Part shown: one piece after another, positions 25,193 to 33,962 of the stretch | Layout: the number at the start of each line of letters is the position of its first letter | Numbering within the stretch: the first letter of the stretch is position 1 | From: Kitasatospora paranensis | GTDB lineage: Bacteria; Actinomycetota; Actinomycetes; Streptomycetales; Streptomycetaceae | Direction of reading: 5' to 3' | Assembly: GCF_039544005.1 (NCBI RefSeq) | Contig: NZ_BAABKV010000001.1 | Span: forward strand, 4,092,001-4,156,000 | DNA: 64,000 bases | The notes under the pieces: model-generated | Seen by the model: only the letters and a program-made list of their open reading frames with translations | Told to the model about the DNA's origin: nothing | The model's database searches: none | Position numbers and translations under genes: made by a program

Positions 25193-25799
25193 ATGGGGAC
25201 GGACGGTACGGGCGCGTACGACGCGGTGGACGGGCGGGACCTGCCCGGGCTGGTGGCGGCCGCACTGCGGGCCGCCCGGGAGAACGGCTTCCCGAACTCG
25301 TGCCGGCCCGAACAGGGGCGACTGCTGCAGGTGCTCGCCGGCGGCGCCCGGCTGCGGATCGGCGAGAGCGGCACCGGGTACGGGGTCGGGCTGGCCTGGC
25401 TGGCCACGGGAGCCCGGCCGGGGACGGAGCTGGTCAGCGTCGAGCGCGCCCCGGAGCGGGCCGCCGCGGCCGCCCGGCTGTTCTCCGGCCTGCCCCGCGT
25501 CCGGGTGCTCACGGCCGACTGGACGGAGCTCTACGCGCACGGCCCCTACGACCTGCTGGTGCTCGACGGCGGCGGGCAGGCCAAGGGGCGGCACGGCCGA
25601 CCCGGAACGCCTGCTCACGCCCGGTGGCGTCCTGGTCGTGGACGACTTCACGCCCTCCGCCCACTGGCCGCCCCTGCACGAGGGGCGGCCCGACGACGCC
25701 CGGCTGCACTGGCTGCGGCACCCCGCGCTGCGGGCGGTCGACCTGCCGCTGGCGGCCGACCTCAGTGCCGTGGTCGCCGTCCGCAAGCACCAGGAGTGA
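25193..25799 (+). CDS. SAM-dependent O-methyltransferase-like protein, one-base insertion
   Basis: The restored protein has 201 residues and a Rossmann methyltransferase fold. The glycine-rich motif is present as RIGESGTGYGVGLAWL, VSVERAPERA ends strand 2, DLLVLDGGG is the metal/SAM-site strand, and LLTPGGVLVVDDFTP is the next conserved motif. These two halves lie in different frames: the run of four G after GGCCAA near 25582-25587 has one base too many. Removing it gives AKGGTADPERLLTPGGVL. The fold suggests a class I small-molecule methyltransferase; the substrate is unknown. It precedes the phosphoesterase on the same strand. Confidence 0.75.
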
Positions 25800-25843
25800 C
25801 CTGCCCGTTCACACCTTGATCGAGGGTCTGAGAGCATGGAGCG

Positions 25844-26785
25844 ATGCGACCGCTGTACTCCGTCCCCCTCGGAATCGCCGCCACCGGCGCCGCCTGTCTC
25901 GCCTACTCGGCCGGCTACGAGGTCCGCTCGTTCCGGCTGCGCCGGGTCGAGGTCCCGATCCTGCCCCGCGGGGCTCGGCCGATCCGGGTCCTCCAGGTCT
26001 CCGACATCCACATGGTGAACGGGCAGCAGAAGAAGCAGCGCTGGCTGCAGAGCCTCGCCGGCCTGCGCCCCGACCTGGTGGTGAACACCGGCGACAACCT
26101 CTCCGACCCGCTCGGCGTCCCCGCCGCGCTGGACGCCCTCGGCCCGCTGATGGAGTTCCCCGGCGTCTACGTCTTCGGGTCGAACGACTACTACGGCCCG
26201 GCCCGCAAGAGCCCCACCCGCTACCTCAGCGCCCTGCGCAGCGGCGTCCACGGGCTCAACAACCCGGACGGCACCAGCCGCCGCGGCATCTCCGGAGCCG
26301 TCCACAACCCGTGGCAGAAGCTCCGCGACGGGTTCGACGACGCGGGCTGGCTCAACCTCAACAACGCCCGCGGACGGCTGACCCTGGCCGGCCTGGACGT
26401 CGAGTTCACCGGCCTGGACGACCCGCACATCCGGCACGACAAGTACGCCAAGGTGGCCGGCGGCCCCTCCCCGGATGCGGACCTGTCGCTGGCGGTCGTG
26501 CACGCCCCCTACCTGCGGGTGCTGGACGCCTTCACCGCCGACCGGTACCCGCTGATCCTGGCCGGGCACACCCACGGCGGCCAGCTCTGCATCCCCTTCT
26601 ACGGCGCGCTCGTCACCAACTGCGACCTGGACGCCGGCCGGGTGAAGGGCCTGTCCGGCCACAAGGCCGGCGGGCACCGCTCCTACCTGCACGTCTCGGC
26701 CGGCTGCGGCACCAACCGCTACACCCCGGTCCGGTTCGCCTGCCCGCCGGAGGCCACCCTGCTGACCCTCACCCCGGGCCGCTGA
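25844..26785 (+). CDS. Membrane-anchored metallophosphoesterase
   Basis: The 313-residue protein has an N-terminal hydrophobic anchor, then the calcineurin-like motifs in order: VSDIHMVNG, NTGDNL, VFGSNDYYGP (in place of GNHD), VVHAPYLR and LAGHTHGGQ. All metal-binding residues of the family appear present. It belongs to the YkuE/YaeI-like group of envelope phosphoesterases, some of which act on lipid or wall intermediates. It sits next to the PBP and YqeY genes at a conserved Streptomyces locus (SCO3582 from memory). The substrate is unknown. Confidence 0.88.
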   Translation: MRPLYSVPLGIAATGAACLAYSAGYEVRSFRLRRVEVPILPRGARPIRVLQVSDIHMVNGQQKKQRWLQSLAGLRPDLVVNTGDNLSDPLGVPAALDALGPLMEFPGVYVFGSNDYYGPARKSPTRYLSALRSGVHGLNNPDGTSRRGISGAVHNPWQKLRDGFDDAGWLNLNNARGRLTLAGLDVEFTGLDDPHIRHDKYAKVAGGPSPDADLSLAVVHAPYLRVLDAFTADRYPLILAGHTHGGQLCIPFYGALVTNCDLDAGRVKGLSGHKAGGHRSYLHVSAGCGTNRYTPVRFACPPEATLLTLTPGR

Positions 26786-26885
26786 CCGGCCGCGACGCCC
26801 GCAGCGAATCGGATTTCGTCTCTCGGCGCACCTCCTGTTAGAGTTCTACTCGTTGCACCGGAGACGGAAGGCAACAGAGCAGGAC

Positions 26886-26959
<74 letters not shown>

Positions 26960-26975
26960 CCCAGTAGTAGCAGGC

Positions 26976-27009
26976 AAGGGCCCTGCCGGAGAGATCCGGT
27001 AGGGCCCTT
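26976..27009 (+). terminator. Terminator hairpin after tRNA-Pro
   Basis: AAGGGCCCTGCCGG (26976-26989) pairs with 26996-27009 with one G-U pair and a 6-base loop, ending in CTTCC. It is placed 17 bp after the tRNA. Confidence 0.8.
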
Positions 27010-27029
27010 CCTCGTTCTGCGTGTCCGAC

Positions 27030-27245
27030 CGCGTGACTCCGCCTCAGGGGCGCGCCTGAAGAGTTCGTCCATGACCGTCGCCCCGGTCCGGATCACCGGG
27101 CGGATCTGCTTCCGGTGGACCTCCTCCAGGGGCACGCCACTGTCCGAGAGCAGGGACACTCAGCCGTGCCGGAGCTCCCGCGGAGTCCGGTCCGCCGCGG
27201 TGACGCCCTCCGCCTCGGTGATGGCGGCGCGGAAGGCCCGGCGGT
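27030..27245 (-). pseudogene. Remnant of a tyrosine-recombinase (integrase) C-terminus
   Basis: On the minus strand the frame reads AFRAAITEAEG, then TPRELRHG-stop, then VSLLSDSGVPLEE joined directly to VHRKQIRPVI and [11 protein letters not shown]. These are the last blocks of an SLP1/pSAM2-type integrase. The stop codon at 27160-27162 follows the conserved RELRH. About a dozen residues containing the usual LVGH motif are deleted. The catalytic tyrosine expected before RKQIRPV is histidine. The gene is therefore inactive three times over. Lying about 70 bp from tRNA-Pro, it marks the scar of an old integrated element. I found no repeat of the tRNA 3' end nearby. Confidence 0.75.
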
Positions 27246-27355
27246 CTCCTTGCAGGCTCGGCAGGCCTTGCCCCCACCCCGGATTCCATGGGTACGTAAG
27301 CCCGGCGCCGGTCGCCGGAACGCGTACCGGCGACCGGTTGCCAGGTGGGTGAGGA

Positions 27356-27745
27356 TCAGCAGTCCTGAGCGAACCTCACCGAGGCGTTCTCGTTGTACGT
27401 GTTGACCAGGTTCGCGGCATTGCGGTAGTTGAACAAGTCGACCGGGCCGCTGTAGTTCGAGTTGTAGTACACCCGGACCGTCACGCACACGTTGGAGACA
27501 GCCGATGCGGCGTTGTTCTTGACGTGCTGGCCCTGGCCGTTGCCGGAGCTGGTGAAGGTGTACCCGGCGAGGTCGGGAATGCTCGTCGACACGGCCAAGT
27601 GGGAGCCCTGCTCGTTCGAGTTGTAGAAGAGGCAGAATTTGCCGCTCGGGCAGTCGCTCACGGCGGCCTGCGCGGAGGTGGCGAGGGTGGGGACGAGCAG
27701 GGCGGCGCCCAGGGCTGCTGCGGCGAGCTTGGGGGTGCGCTTCAT
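27356..27745 (-). CDS. Secreted peptidase inhibitor family I36-like protein
   Basis: The 129-residue precursor has a signal peptide (MKRTPKLAAAALGAALL, cleavage near SAQA-AVSDC). The mature domain of about 100 residues contains CPSGKFCLFYNSNEQG and VRVYYNSNYSG, with four cysteines able to form two disulfides. This pattern matches the I36/SMPI group of Streptomyces metalloproteinase inhibitors and related small beta/gamma-crystallin-like secreted proteins. The start at 27745 has AGAGGA seven bases upstream. It is a stand-alone accessory gene next to the tRNA-Pro scar. Confidence 0.75.
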   Translation of the reverse strand: MKRTPKLAAAALGAALLVPTLATSAQAAVSDCPSGKFCLFYNSNEQGSHLAVSTSIPDLAGYTFTSSGNGQGQHVKNNAASAVSNVCVTVRVYYNSNYSGPVDLFNYRNAANLVNTYNENASVRFAQDC

Positions 27746-27851
27746 TTCTTTGGTCCTCTCTTCATGGGGCGTTCCAGACGTGTGCAATCCCCTGGCGTAC
27801 CTGGGGAAGGGTGGGCGACGCCCGGACGTGAAAAAGTGTCAGCCCACTGCT

Positions 27852-28796
27852 TCACTGATTGCGCAGCACGGCGTCCGCCTTGGCGAGTTGCTCGGTCTTC
27901 GCCGCGAGCGCCGCCGTGAATCCGGCCTGTTGCCGTGCAATCAATTCCTTCTGCAGGGAAACCTCGGCCGCGAACCAGGTGTCGATCAGATCCACTTGCT
28001 TCTTGCAGATCACGTCAGCCGTCGCCACCTGGAGCTCCAGCGGCGTGGGTGAGTCCGCCAGGAAGCGGCGGTCGCCGATGGCATCCATCGGATTGGGGTA
28101 GGAATAACCCCTGGCCTTCATGCAGCCGGACCACGCCCCGAATGCCTGCGTGACCTGCGCCATCGACATGCTGGCCTTGAAGGTCTGGAAGTTGGCCTGC
28201 TGGGCCACGCTGCTCGGGCCCAGCTCTCCCGAACCGGCCAGGCCGCGCTTCGCCTCGTCGTAGCAGCCGCCCGGTGGCACCGGTACGCCCCTGACCTGGA
28301 GGTTCGTTTCCTCCGTACCGGTCTTCCCCGGGAGCTGTCCGGTGAGCACCTGCTGCTGCTCGGCGGAGAACTGCGTCGGGCGGACCGGGTGGGTGCGCGG
28401 GTCGCGGTCGCCGAGGTGGTAGCCGTTGGCCGCTGCGTCGGCCTGGTCCGTCACGCCGTACCGGCGGTCCATGAACGTGCGCGGTCCGGTCGGCGCGTCG
28501 GCGGGGCCGATCGTGTAGTCGAGACCGAACCGCTGCATGCACGCCTTGCGCAGCACTGCTCCTGCCCTGGTCAGCTTCGCCGTCTCTGCCTCGGAGAAGA
28601 GGTACGGCTCGATCGGCAGGTGCAGATCAGCACTCGCCGGGAGTGCGGACGGAGAATGCGTGCTCGGCACCGCCTCTGCGGCCGGCCGACCGGATGACGA
28701 ACAACCGGCCAGTACAAGGCACACGAGGCCGGCCAGCCCGGCCAGCCCTGCTCGCACGCTTCGGCAGGTCGATCGCTGACGCACGGCGGAACTCAT
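27852..28796 (-). CDS. Putative secreted lipoprotein of unknown function
   Basis: The 314-residue protein has a signal peptide ending in the lipobox VLAGC (Cys32) and a Ser/Pro linker. The mature region contains KACMQRFGL, PGGCYDEAKRGL, SGCMKARGYSYPNPMDA and DVICKKQVDLIDTW. Regularly spaced cysteines of this kind recur in a large family of actinobacterial lipoproteins of unknown role, often beside ABC-exporter or peptidoglycan-binding genes. No such partner is present here. The C-terminal 60 residues are an amphipathic helix (coiled coil). The ATG at 28796 lacks a good ribosome binding site and overlaps an upstream frame, so a lost upstream gene is possible. Confidence 0.65.
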   Translation of the reverse strand: MSSAVRQRSTCRSVRAGLAGLAGLVCLVLAGCSSSGRPAAEAVPSTHSPSALPASADLHLPIEPYLFSEAETAKLTRAGAVLRKACMQRFGLDYTIGPADAPTGPRTFMDRRYGVTDQADAAANGYHLGDRDPRTHPVRPTQFSAEQQQVLTGQLPGKTGTEETNLQVRGVPVPPGGCYDEAKRGLAGSGELGPSSVAQQANFQTFKASMSMAQVTQAFGAWSGCMKARGYSYPNPMDAIGDRRFLADSPTPLELQVATADVICKKQVDLIDTWFAAEVSLQKELIARQQAGFTAALAAKTEQLAKADAVLRNQ

Positions 28797-29097
28797 GTGC
28801 CGACGGCCCCGATCGCGGTCACCGTTGCCCTCATGGCCGGGTACTTGCACATCTTCCGCATCTCGTCCTGCGTCCTCTTCCGGTCCGTTGGCAGTGGGCA
28901 GCCGGGTGAGCCCTCGCCCTGGACGCCATCGTGGTGTGCGGAGGTATCGCGGCGGTATCGTCCCCCGCTGCGAGAGAGTGATCCCCGCCGCGGACGAACC
29001 GCGGACGAACCGCGGAGGAGTGCCGGTCGGTGGCGGAGCCCGGCCGAGGGCGCGGGTGGGGGCGGACCGGGGCGGCTTGTCAGAAGCATCGACGTCC
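28797..29097. other. Divergent intergenic region, no gene seen
   Basis: This 301-bp stretch separates the lipoprotein from the ArsR-like regulator and should hold both promoters. A direct duplication of CGGACGAACCGCG occurs near 28991-29014. No convincing -35/-10 pair or gene was found. The regulator may begin within it, as upstream in-frame GTG codons exist. Confidence 0.4.
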
Positions 29098-29694
29098 GTG
29101 GACACTCCACGGGTGGCAGACGAGCGGACCGACCAGACCCCCGCCCCTGAGACCCCCGCCGCCGACCGGAACCCGGACGCGCTGGTGCTGCAGTCGCCGG
29201 CGCAGTTCAAGGCCCTCGGGCATCCGGTACGCCATCGCATGGTGAACGTCCTGCGCCAACGGCCCGCGACCCTGCGCCAGCTGGCGGAGGCCCTCGGGCT
29301 GACCAAGGGGACGATCGCCCACCACGTGCGCATCCTGCGGGAGGCGGGCTTCGTCCGGCTCTCCGGGACCAAGCAGGTGCGCGGCGGCACCGAGCAGTAC
29401 TTCGCACTGGTCAGCCGGAGCTTCCGGGTCCACGAGGACGCCGGGACCGGCGCCGAGTTCCTGCTCAACGCCGCGGTCGCGGAGATGCTGCCCGCCCGGC
29501 CGGGCCAGGCCGACCACACCCTGCTGCGCCACCTCTGGCTCACCGCGGACGAGGCCCGCGCACTGGCCGACCGGCTCCGGGCGGAGGCCGAGGTGCCGCA
29601 GAGCGGCGACGGCTCCCGGGGCGAGGCGTACGGTCTGCTGGTCAGCCTGTACCGGGCCGACATCCCGGACCTGGCGCCCGACGAAGCCGGGTGA
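29098..29694 (+). CDS. ArsR-like winged-helix regulator
   Basis: The roughly 198-residue protein has a winged-helix domain near its centre: FKALGHPVRHRMVNVLRQRP, then TLRQLAEALGLTKGTIAHHVRIL and a wing with VRGGTEQYFALVSRSFRV. This is the ArsR/DUF-type HTH used as a repressor, with no metal-binding cysteines visible. The C-terminal part (WLTADEARALADRLRAEAE) is the usual dimer or sensor helix set. The start is uncertain, since GTG 29098 and GTG 29113 both lack a good ribosome binding site. It precedes a YrhK-type membrane protein and may control it. Confidence 0.75.
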   Translation: MDTPRVADERTDQTPAPETPAADRNPDALVLQSPAQFKALGHPVRHRMVNVLRQRPATLRQLAEALGLTKGTIAHHVRILREAGFVRLSGTKQVRGGTEQYFALVSRSFRVHEDAGTGAEFLLNAAVAEMLPARPGQADHTLLRHLWLTADEARALADRLRAEAEVPQSGDGSRGEAYGLLVSLYRADIPDLAPDEAG

Positions 29695-29788
29695 GGCGCG
29701 CCGCGCCCCGTCCGGCCGACCGGCCCGCGGCGCGGATGGGCCCGTTTCGCTGCCCGGGGCCGCCGGGCGGCGGGTCTAGGCTCGGGAC

Positions 29789-30628
29789 GTGCGGCAGCCC
29801 GAGCAGCGCGCCGAAGGCGCAGGACCGTTCACCACCCGGGTCACCTGGCGCCTCCCGGAGGGCGGCACGGCGGTCTGGGAGTCGCGGCTCGCCCGCAGAC
29901 GCGGGCTGCTCGCCGTCCGCCCCGTCGAGGGCGGGACCCGCCGGCACCGGAGCGCCGACGCCGTGGCGCTCGGCCGGCTGCGCCGGCTGAATCCCGTCGC
30001 CGCGGTCGCGTTCATCGCCGGCGGAGCCCTGTTCGCCCTGGGCGCCGCCGTCGCCCTGTTCGGGTCCGGCGATCCGGTCGAGAGCGCCTCGATCTACTTC
30101 GCGGGCGGCCTGTGCTTCAACACCGGCGGCTACGTCTCCCTGTTGCAGACCGTCAACGCCCCGCGCCACGTGCCCGGCACCGGAGCCCTGGTGACGGGCC
30201 GCTGGCGGTGGTGGAGCTACGAGCCGCTGCGGATCGACTGGCTGAGCGCCTTCCTGCTGTTCGCGGGGACATTGGTGTTCGGGGTGAACCTGCTGGACTC
30301 GTTCCTGCAGGGGCTGTCCGCGCAGCAGGTCAACCGGCTGATCTGGGCGCCGGACGTGATCGGCTGCGTGCTGTTCCTGGTCTCGGGCCACTTGGCGTTC
30401 GTCGAGGTCTGCCACGGCCGCCCCCGCCTGCACCCGCGCGGCCTCGGCTGGTGGATCGTCGCGGTGAACCAGCTCGGGTCCGTGCTGTTCATGGTGTCGG
30501 CCCTGGCCGCCTTCACCCGCCCCGCCACCGGGAGCCTGGTCAACGCCGACGTCTCCGACTGGGGCACGCTGACCGGCGCCCTGTGCTTCTCGGTCGGCGG
30601 CGTGCTCCAGCTCTTCGAACGGCCGTAG
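29789..30628 (+). CDS. YrhK-like integral membrane protein
   Basis: The 279-residue protein has a basic N-terminal domain of about 60 residues, then roughly six hydrophobic segments. They form two similar halves, each with a motif of the type FAGGLCFNTGGYVSLLQ and LTGALCFSVGGVLQLF. The repeated phenylalanine/glycine motif with small residues is that of the YrhK domain. The function is unknown. It follows the ArsR-like regulator by about 95 bp on the same strand. Confidence 0.7.
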   Translation: MRQPEQRAEGAGPFTTRVTWRLPEGGTAVWESRLARRRGLLAVRPVEGGTRRHRSADAVALGRLRRLNPVAAVAFIAGGALFALGAAVALFGSGDPVESASIYFAGGLCFNTGGYVSLLQTVNAPRHVPGTGALVTGRWRWWSYEPLRIDWLSAFLLFAGTLVFGVNLLDSFLQGLSAQQVNRLIWAPDVIGCVLFLVSGHLAFVEVCHGRPRLHPRGLGWWIVAVNQLGSVLFMVSALAAFTRPATGSLVNADVSDWGTLTGALCFSVGGVLQLFERP

Positions 30629-30777
30629 CCCCGACCTCGGGCCACCGCCGCGGGAGGAAGGTCCGGCGGATCCTCGGCCGGCCGTCCCGCGCCGTTCAGC
30701 CGACGGCTGCCGGGGGTACACGGCGGGCCGGTAATCCTGTGCTGCCCGGGGACCACGCGCAGCACACAGGAGACACC

Positions 30778-32430
30778 GTGAACCGACGTTCCGTCCGACT
30801 CGCCGCCGTGCTCGGCGCCGCTGGGGCCCTGGCCGCGGGCAGCATCGCCCAGGCCTACGCGGCCGGCGACCGCCCCGACCGTCACCCCGCCGCCCGGCAC
30901 GTGCTGCTGATCTCGGTGGACGGCCTGCACCAGTCGGACCTGGCCTGGTACGTCGCCCGGCACCCGGAGTCGGCGCTGGCCCGGCTGGTCGGCGGCGGTG
31001 TCGAGTACACCGCGGCCCGGACGACCACCCCGTCCGACTCCTTCCCCGGCATGGTCGCGCAGGTCACCGGCGGCGGCCCGGGCACCACCGGCGTCTACTA
31101 CGACGACAGCTACGACGCCGCGCTGCTCCCCGCCGGCACCACCTCCTGCGCGGGCGCGCGTCCGGGCGCGGAGGTCGACCTGACCGAGGACCTGGACCGC
31201 GACCCGGCCGCCCTGGACGCCGGCCAGGGCCTGGCCGGCCTGCCGGGCAGCATCCTGTCGATGACCGGGAAGCCGGCCGGGCTGCTCGACGCCGCGAAGC
31301 TGCCGGTGGACCCGCGGACCTGCCTGCCCGTCCAGCCGCACTCCTACCTGCGCGTCAACACGGTCTTCGACGTGGCCCGCGACGCGGGCCTGCGCACCGC
31401 CTGGTCGGACAAGCACGCCGCCTACGACATCCTCAACGGGCCGTCGGGCAACGGCATCCAGGACCTCTTCACCCCGGAGATCAACTCGGTGGCCACCGAC
31501 TACCCCGGCGGCAAGGACTGGACGAAGAACAACCAGGCCACCGAGGAGTACGACCACTACAAGGTGCAGGCCGTCCTCAACGAGATCGACGGCTACGACC
31601 ACGGCCGCACCCACCGGGTGGGCACCCCGGCGGTCTTCGGCCTCAACTTCCAGGCCGTCTCCACCGCGCAGAAGCTCCCCGCCTCCAACGGGCTGACCGG
31701 CGGCTACGCCGCCGACCGGACCCCGGGCCCGCTGGTGGCGAAGAACCTGGAGTTCGTCGACGGCGAGGTCGGCGCGCTGACCGCCGAGCTCCGCCGGCAG
31801 CACCTGGCGGACAGCACCACCGTCGTCCTCTCCGCCAAGCACGGACAGTCGCCGACCGACCCGGCGGCCCTGACCCGGATCGACGACGCCCCGCTGCTGG
31901 CCGGTCTGAACGCGGCCTGGAAGAAGCTCCACCCGCAGGCGGGCGACCTGGTCGCGCACGCCGTCGACGACGACGCCGCGCTGCTCTGGCTGAACGACCG
32001 CTCCCCCGAGGCCACCGCGTTCGCCCGCGCCTACCTGCTGGCCCAGAGCGGCACCGGGACAAACATCGCGGGCGGCCCGAAGGCGTTCACCCGCAGCGGC
32101 CTGGCGGAGGTCTACGCGGGCCGGGCGGCCGCCGCGTACTTCGGCGCCCGGCCGGGCGACTCCCGCGTCCCGGACCTGTACGGCGTGACCCAGGAGGGCG
32201 TCGTGTACACCGGCGGCACCTCCAAGATCGCCGAGCACGGCGGTGCGTCCGCGGACGACCTCGACGTACCGCTGGTCGTCGCGGGCGCCGGGACGCCGCG
32301 CGGTGTCCGCTCGTCCGCGCCCGTGCAGACCAAGCAGATCGCGCCGACCATCCTGAGCCTGCTGGGTCTGGACCCGCGGGACCTGCAGGCCGTCCGGGCC
32401 GAGCACACCCGGGTGCTGCCGGTGCGCTGA
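30778..32430 (+). CDS. Secreted alkaline-phosphatase-superfamily phosphodiesterase
   Basis: The 550-residue precursor has a signal peptide (VNRRSVRLAAVLGAAGALAA, cleavage near AYA). The mature enzyme contains HVLLISVDGLHQSDL (metal site), TTTPSDSFPGMVAQVTG (nucleophile region), SDKHAAYDIL, LSAKHGQSP and ISKIAEHGG-type histidine motifs, typical of nucleotide pyrophosphatase/phosphodiesterases. It should hydrolyse phosphodiesters outside the cell, perhaps for phosphate scavenging. No PHO box was recognised upstream. It ends 4 bp from the convergent SDR gene. Confidence 0.8.
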   Translation: MNRRSVRLAAVLGAAGALAAGSIAQAYAAGDRPDRHPAARHVLLISVDGLHQSDLAWYVARHPESALARLVGGGVEYTAARTTTPSDSFPGMVAQVTGGGPGTTGVYYDDSYDAALLPAGTTSCAGARPGAEVDLTEDLDRDPAALDAGQGLAGLPGSILSMTGKPAGLLDAAKLPVDPRTCLPVQPHSYLRVNTVFDVARDAGLRTAWSDKHAAYDILNGPSGNGIQDLFTPEINSVATDYPGGKDWTKNNQATEEYDHYKVQAVLNEIDGYDHGRTHRVGTPAVFGLNFQAVSTAQKLPASNGLTGGYAADRTPGPLVAKNLEFVDGEVGALTAELRRQHLADSTTVVLSAKHGQSPTDPAALTRIDDAPLLAGLNAAWKKLHPQAGDLVAHAVDDDAALLWLNDRSPEATAFARAYLLAQSGTGTNIAGGPKAFTRSGLAEVYAGRAAAAYFGARPGDSRVPDLYGVTQEGVVYTGGTSKIAEHGGASADDLDVPLVVAGAGTPRGVRSSAPVQTKQIAPTILSLLGLDPRDLQAVRAEHTRVLPVR

Positions 32431-32434
32431 CGCG

Positions 32435-33130
32435 TCACCAGGGCAGCGGCCGCCCGTCGCGGAAGAAGCCGCCGGTGGGGCCGGAGTCGGGCAGCGTGGC
32501 CGCCCAGACGACTCCGGCCGCGCCCTCCGCGACGGGCCGGCCGCCGGGCCCGCCCATGTCGGTGGCGACCCAGCCCGGGCAGACGGCGTTGACCAGGACG
32601 CCGTCGGCCCGCAGCTCGTCCGCGAGCTTGCGGGTCAGGGCGTTGAGCGCCGCCTTGGAGATGCCGTAGGCGGGTGTCCCGCCGCTCATCCCGGCCAGCG
32701 AGCCGGACTCGCTGGAGACGTTGACCAGCCGGGGGTGCCGGGAGCGGCGCAGCAGCGGCAGGAACGCCTCGGCGGTGCGCCAGGCGCCGAAGAGGTTGGT
32801 CTCCAGGGTGCGGCGGACCCGGTCGAGGTCGGCGTCGACGGCGCGGGCGGCCGTGTCGTAGTCGGTCGCCGCGTTGTTGACGAGTACGTCCAGGTGTCCG
32901 AACTCGGCGGCCACGGAGCGGGCGAGGCGCTGGACGCAGTCCTCGTCGGTGACGTCCAGGACGCGGGGCAGCGCGGTGCCGGGCATCCCGGCGGCGGCCC
33001 GGGCGGCGGACTCGGCGCTGCGGCCGCAGACCAGCACGGTGTGGCCGAGGGCCGCGAGCTGACGGGCCGTCTCCCGTCCGAGGCCGCGGTTGGCGCCGGT
33101 GACCAGGGCGAGCGGTGCGGTGGTGTCCAT
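32435..33130 (-). CDS. Short-chain dehydrogenase/reductase
   Basis: The 231-residue enzyme shows the SDR cofactor motif TGANRGLGRE (residues 12-21), NNAA in VLVNNAATDYD, and the catalytic Ser...Tyr-x3-Lys as SGSLAGMSGGTPAYGISKAAL. The Asp after strand 2 is not obvious; CGRSAES suggests NADP preference. The substrate is unknown. The ATG has AGGAG eight bases upstream. It has no operon partner. Confidence 0.88.
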   Translation of the reverse strand: MDTTAPLALVTGANRGLGRETARQLAALGHTVLVCGRSAESAARAAAGMPGTALPRVLDVTDEDCVQRLARSVAAEFGHLDVLVNNAATDYDTAARAVDADLDRVRRTLETNLFGAWRTAEAFLPLLRRSRHPRLVNVSSESGSLAGMSGGTPAYGISKAALNALTRKLADELRADGVLVNAVCPGWVATDMGGPGGRPVAEGAAGVVWAATLPDSGPTGGFFRDGRPLPW

Positions 33131-33214
33131 GGCGGTCGCTCCTGTGCCGGCGCGTGCCCCGGGCGGGCCCGTCGTCCTTATCGTGCCACCGGTCCGCGCC
33201 CCGGCGGGCGCGGT

Positions 33215-33760
33215 TCAGATGCCGAGGGTGTGGGCCCGGGCGGCGGAGGCGGCGAGCAGGCGGTGGATGTCGGCCTGACGGGTGGTGGGGGCATCGTTGT
33301 AGACGTCCGGGGAGCTGACGGTGATGCTGCGGGAGTGCAGCACCTCCATCACCTGGGTCCGGGCGCGGCGGACGATCTGCGGGGTGCCGTAGCCGTGGGC
33401 GAGGACGGCGGCCTGGGCGCCGAGCAGGCAGACCCGGCCGCGGCTGTCCCAGAGCGCCCCCTGGATCCAGCCGAACGCGGCGAGGTAGCGGGAGGTGAGC
33501 TGGAGGTGCCCGGCGACGGACACCGGGACGGGGCGGGCCGGCCGGTGGGTGAGCCGGTCGACGACGGTGCGGTGGGGCAGCGGCTGGTCGGCGTTCCACG
33601 GCTGGACGACCTGGCCGAGCGGGCAGACGTACGGGACGGGCCGGCGCGCGGAGGCCGGGAGCGAGGCCAGGTAGTCCTCGATCTCGGCGACCAGGGCGCA
33701 GCCGTCGGCGGTGACGGTCAGGGGCGGCGGCGGGCTGACGATCAGGTTGGTGACAGGCAT
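33215..33760 (-). CDS. Hypothetical protein (DUF6197-like)
   Basis: The 181-residue protein has a C-terminal block SPDVYNDAPTTRQADIHRLLAASAARA. It resembles the DUF6197 family found in actinobacteria, where a W/YNDxPxRT segment precedes a terminal helix. No catalytic motif, signal peptide or membrane segment is visible. The ATG at 33760 has AAAGGA nine bases upstream. A short AT-rich promoter/operator-like region precedes it. The family call is by recollection and moderate. Confidence 0.55.
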   Translation of the reverse strand: MPVTNLIVSPPPPLTVTADGCALVAEIEDYLASLPASARRPVPYVCPLGQVVQPWNADQPLPHRTVVDRLTHRPARPVPVSVAGHLQLTSRYLAAFGWIQGALWDSRGRVCLLGAQAAVLAHGYGTPQIVRRARTQVMEVLHSRSITVSSPDVYNDAPTTRQADIHRLLAASAARAHTLGI

Positions 33761-33767
33761 GGCGCTG

Positions 33768-33825
33768 ATCCTTTTGTCCGGTTTTATCCGGATTCATTGA
33801 TAACCCGGATGGCGCCCCGGGGCGC
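33768..33825. promoter_or_regulatory. AT-rich control region with CCGGAT elements and a GC palindrome
   Basis: Upstream of the DUF6197-like gene, TCCGG/CCGGA half-sites recur three times within about 40 bases (one pair as ATCCGG...CCGGAT). They are followed by the 14-base palindrome GCGCCCCGGGGCGC at 33812-33825. The AT-rich part is unusual for this genome and likely holds the promoter. No standard -35/-10 pair could be assigned with confidence. Confidence 0.35.
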
Positions 33826-33962
33826 GCCGGACAAGGACCCGCGCACGTCGGCAGGCGCGTCGCCGCGGAGCAACCGTCCGGGAATCACCACCGGGAGTCA
33901 CCACGGCGGGTCACCACCGCGGGTCACCCCCGGGACGGGGAGCGCCGCATGGGGGAGGGCCG

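Noticed and set aside
26960..29100. Second copy of the tRNA-Pro 3' end (attachment-site repeat) after the integrase scar
   Set aside because: I scanned for the T-arm and acceptor sequence and found no repeat in this stretch.
28793..29110. A 105-codon minus-strand frame overlapping the lipoprotein start (ATGA)
   Set aside because: The overlap is suggestive, but the predicted protein has no recognisable sequence and is opposite the ArsR-like gene; kept only as a note in the lipoprotein entry.
33761..33830. SigB-type promoter (GnTT...GGGTA) upstream of the DUF6197-like gene
   Set aside because: A GGGTTA...GGATAA pair exists but the spacing of about 11 bases is too short for this class.
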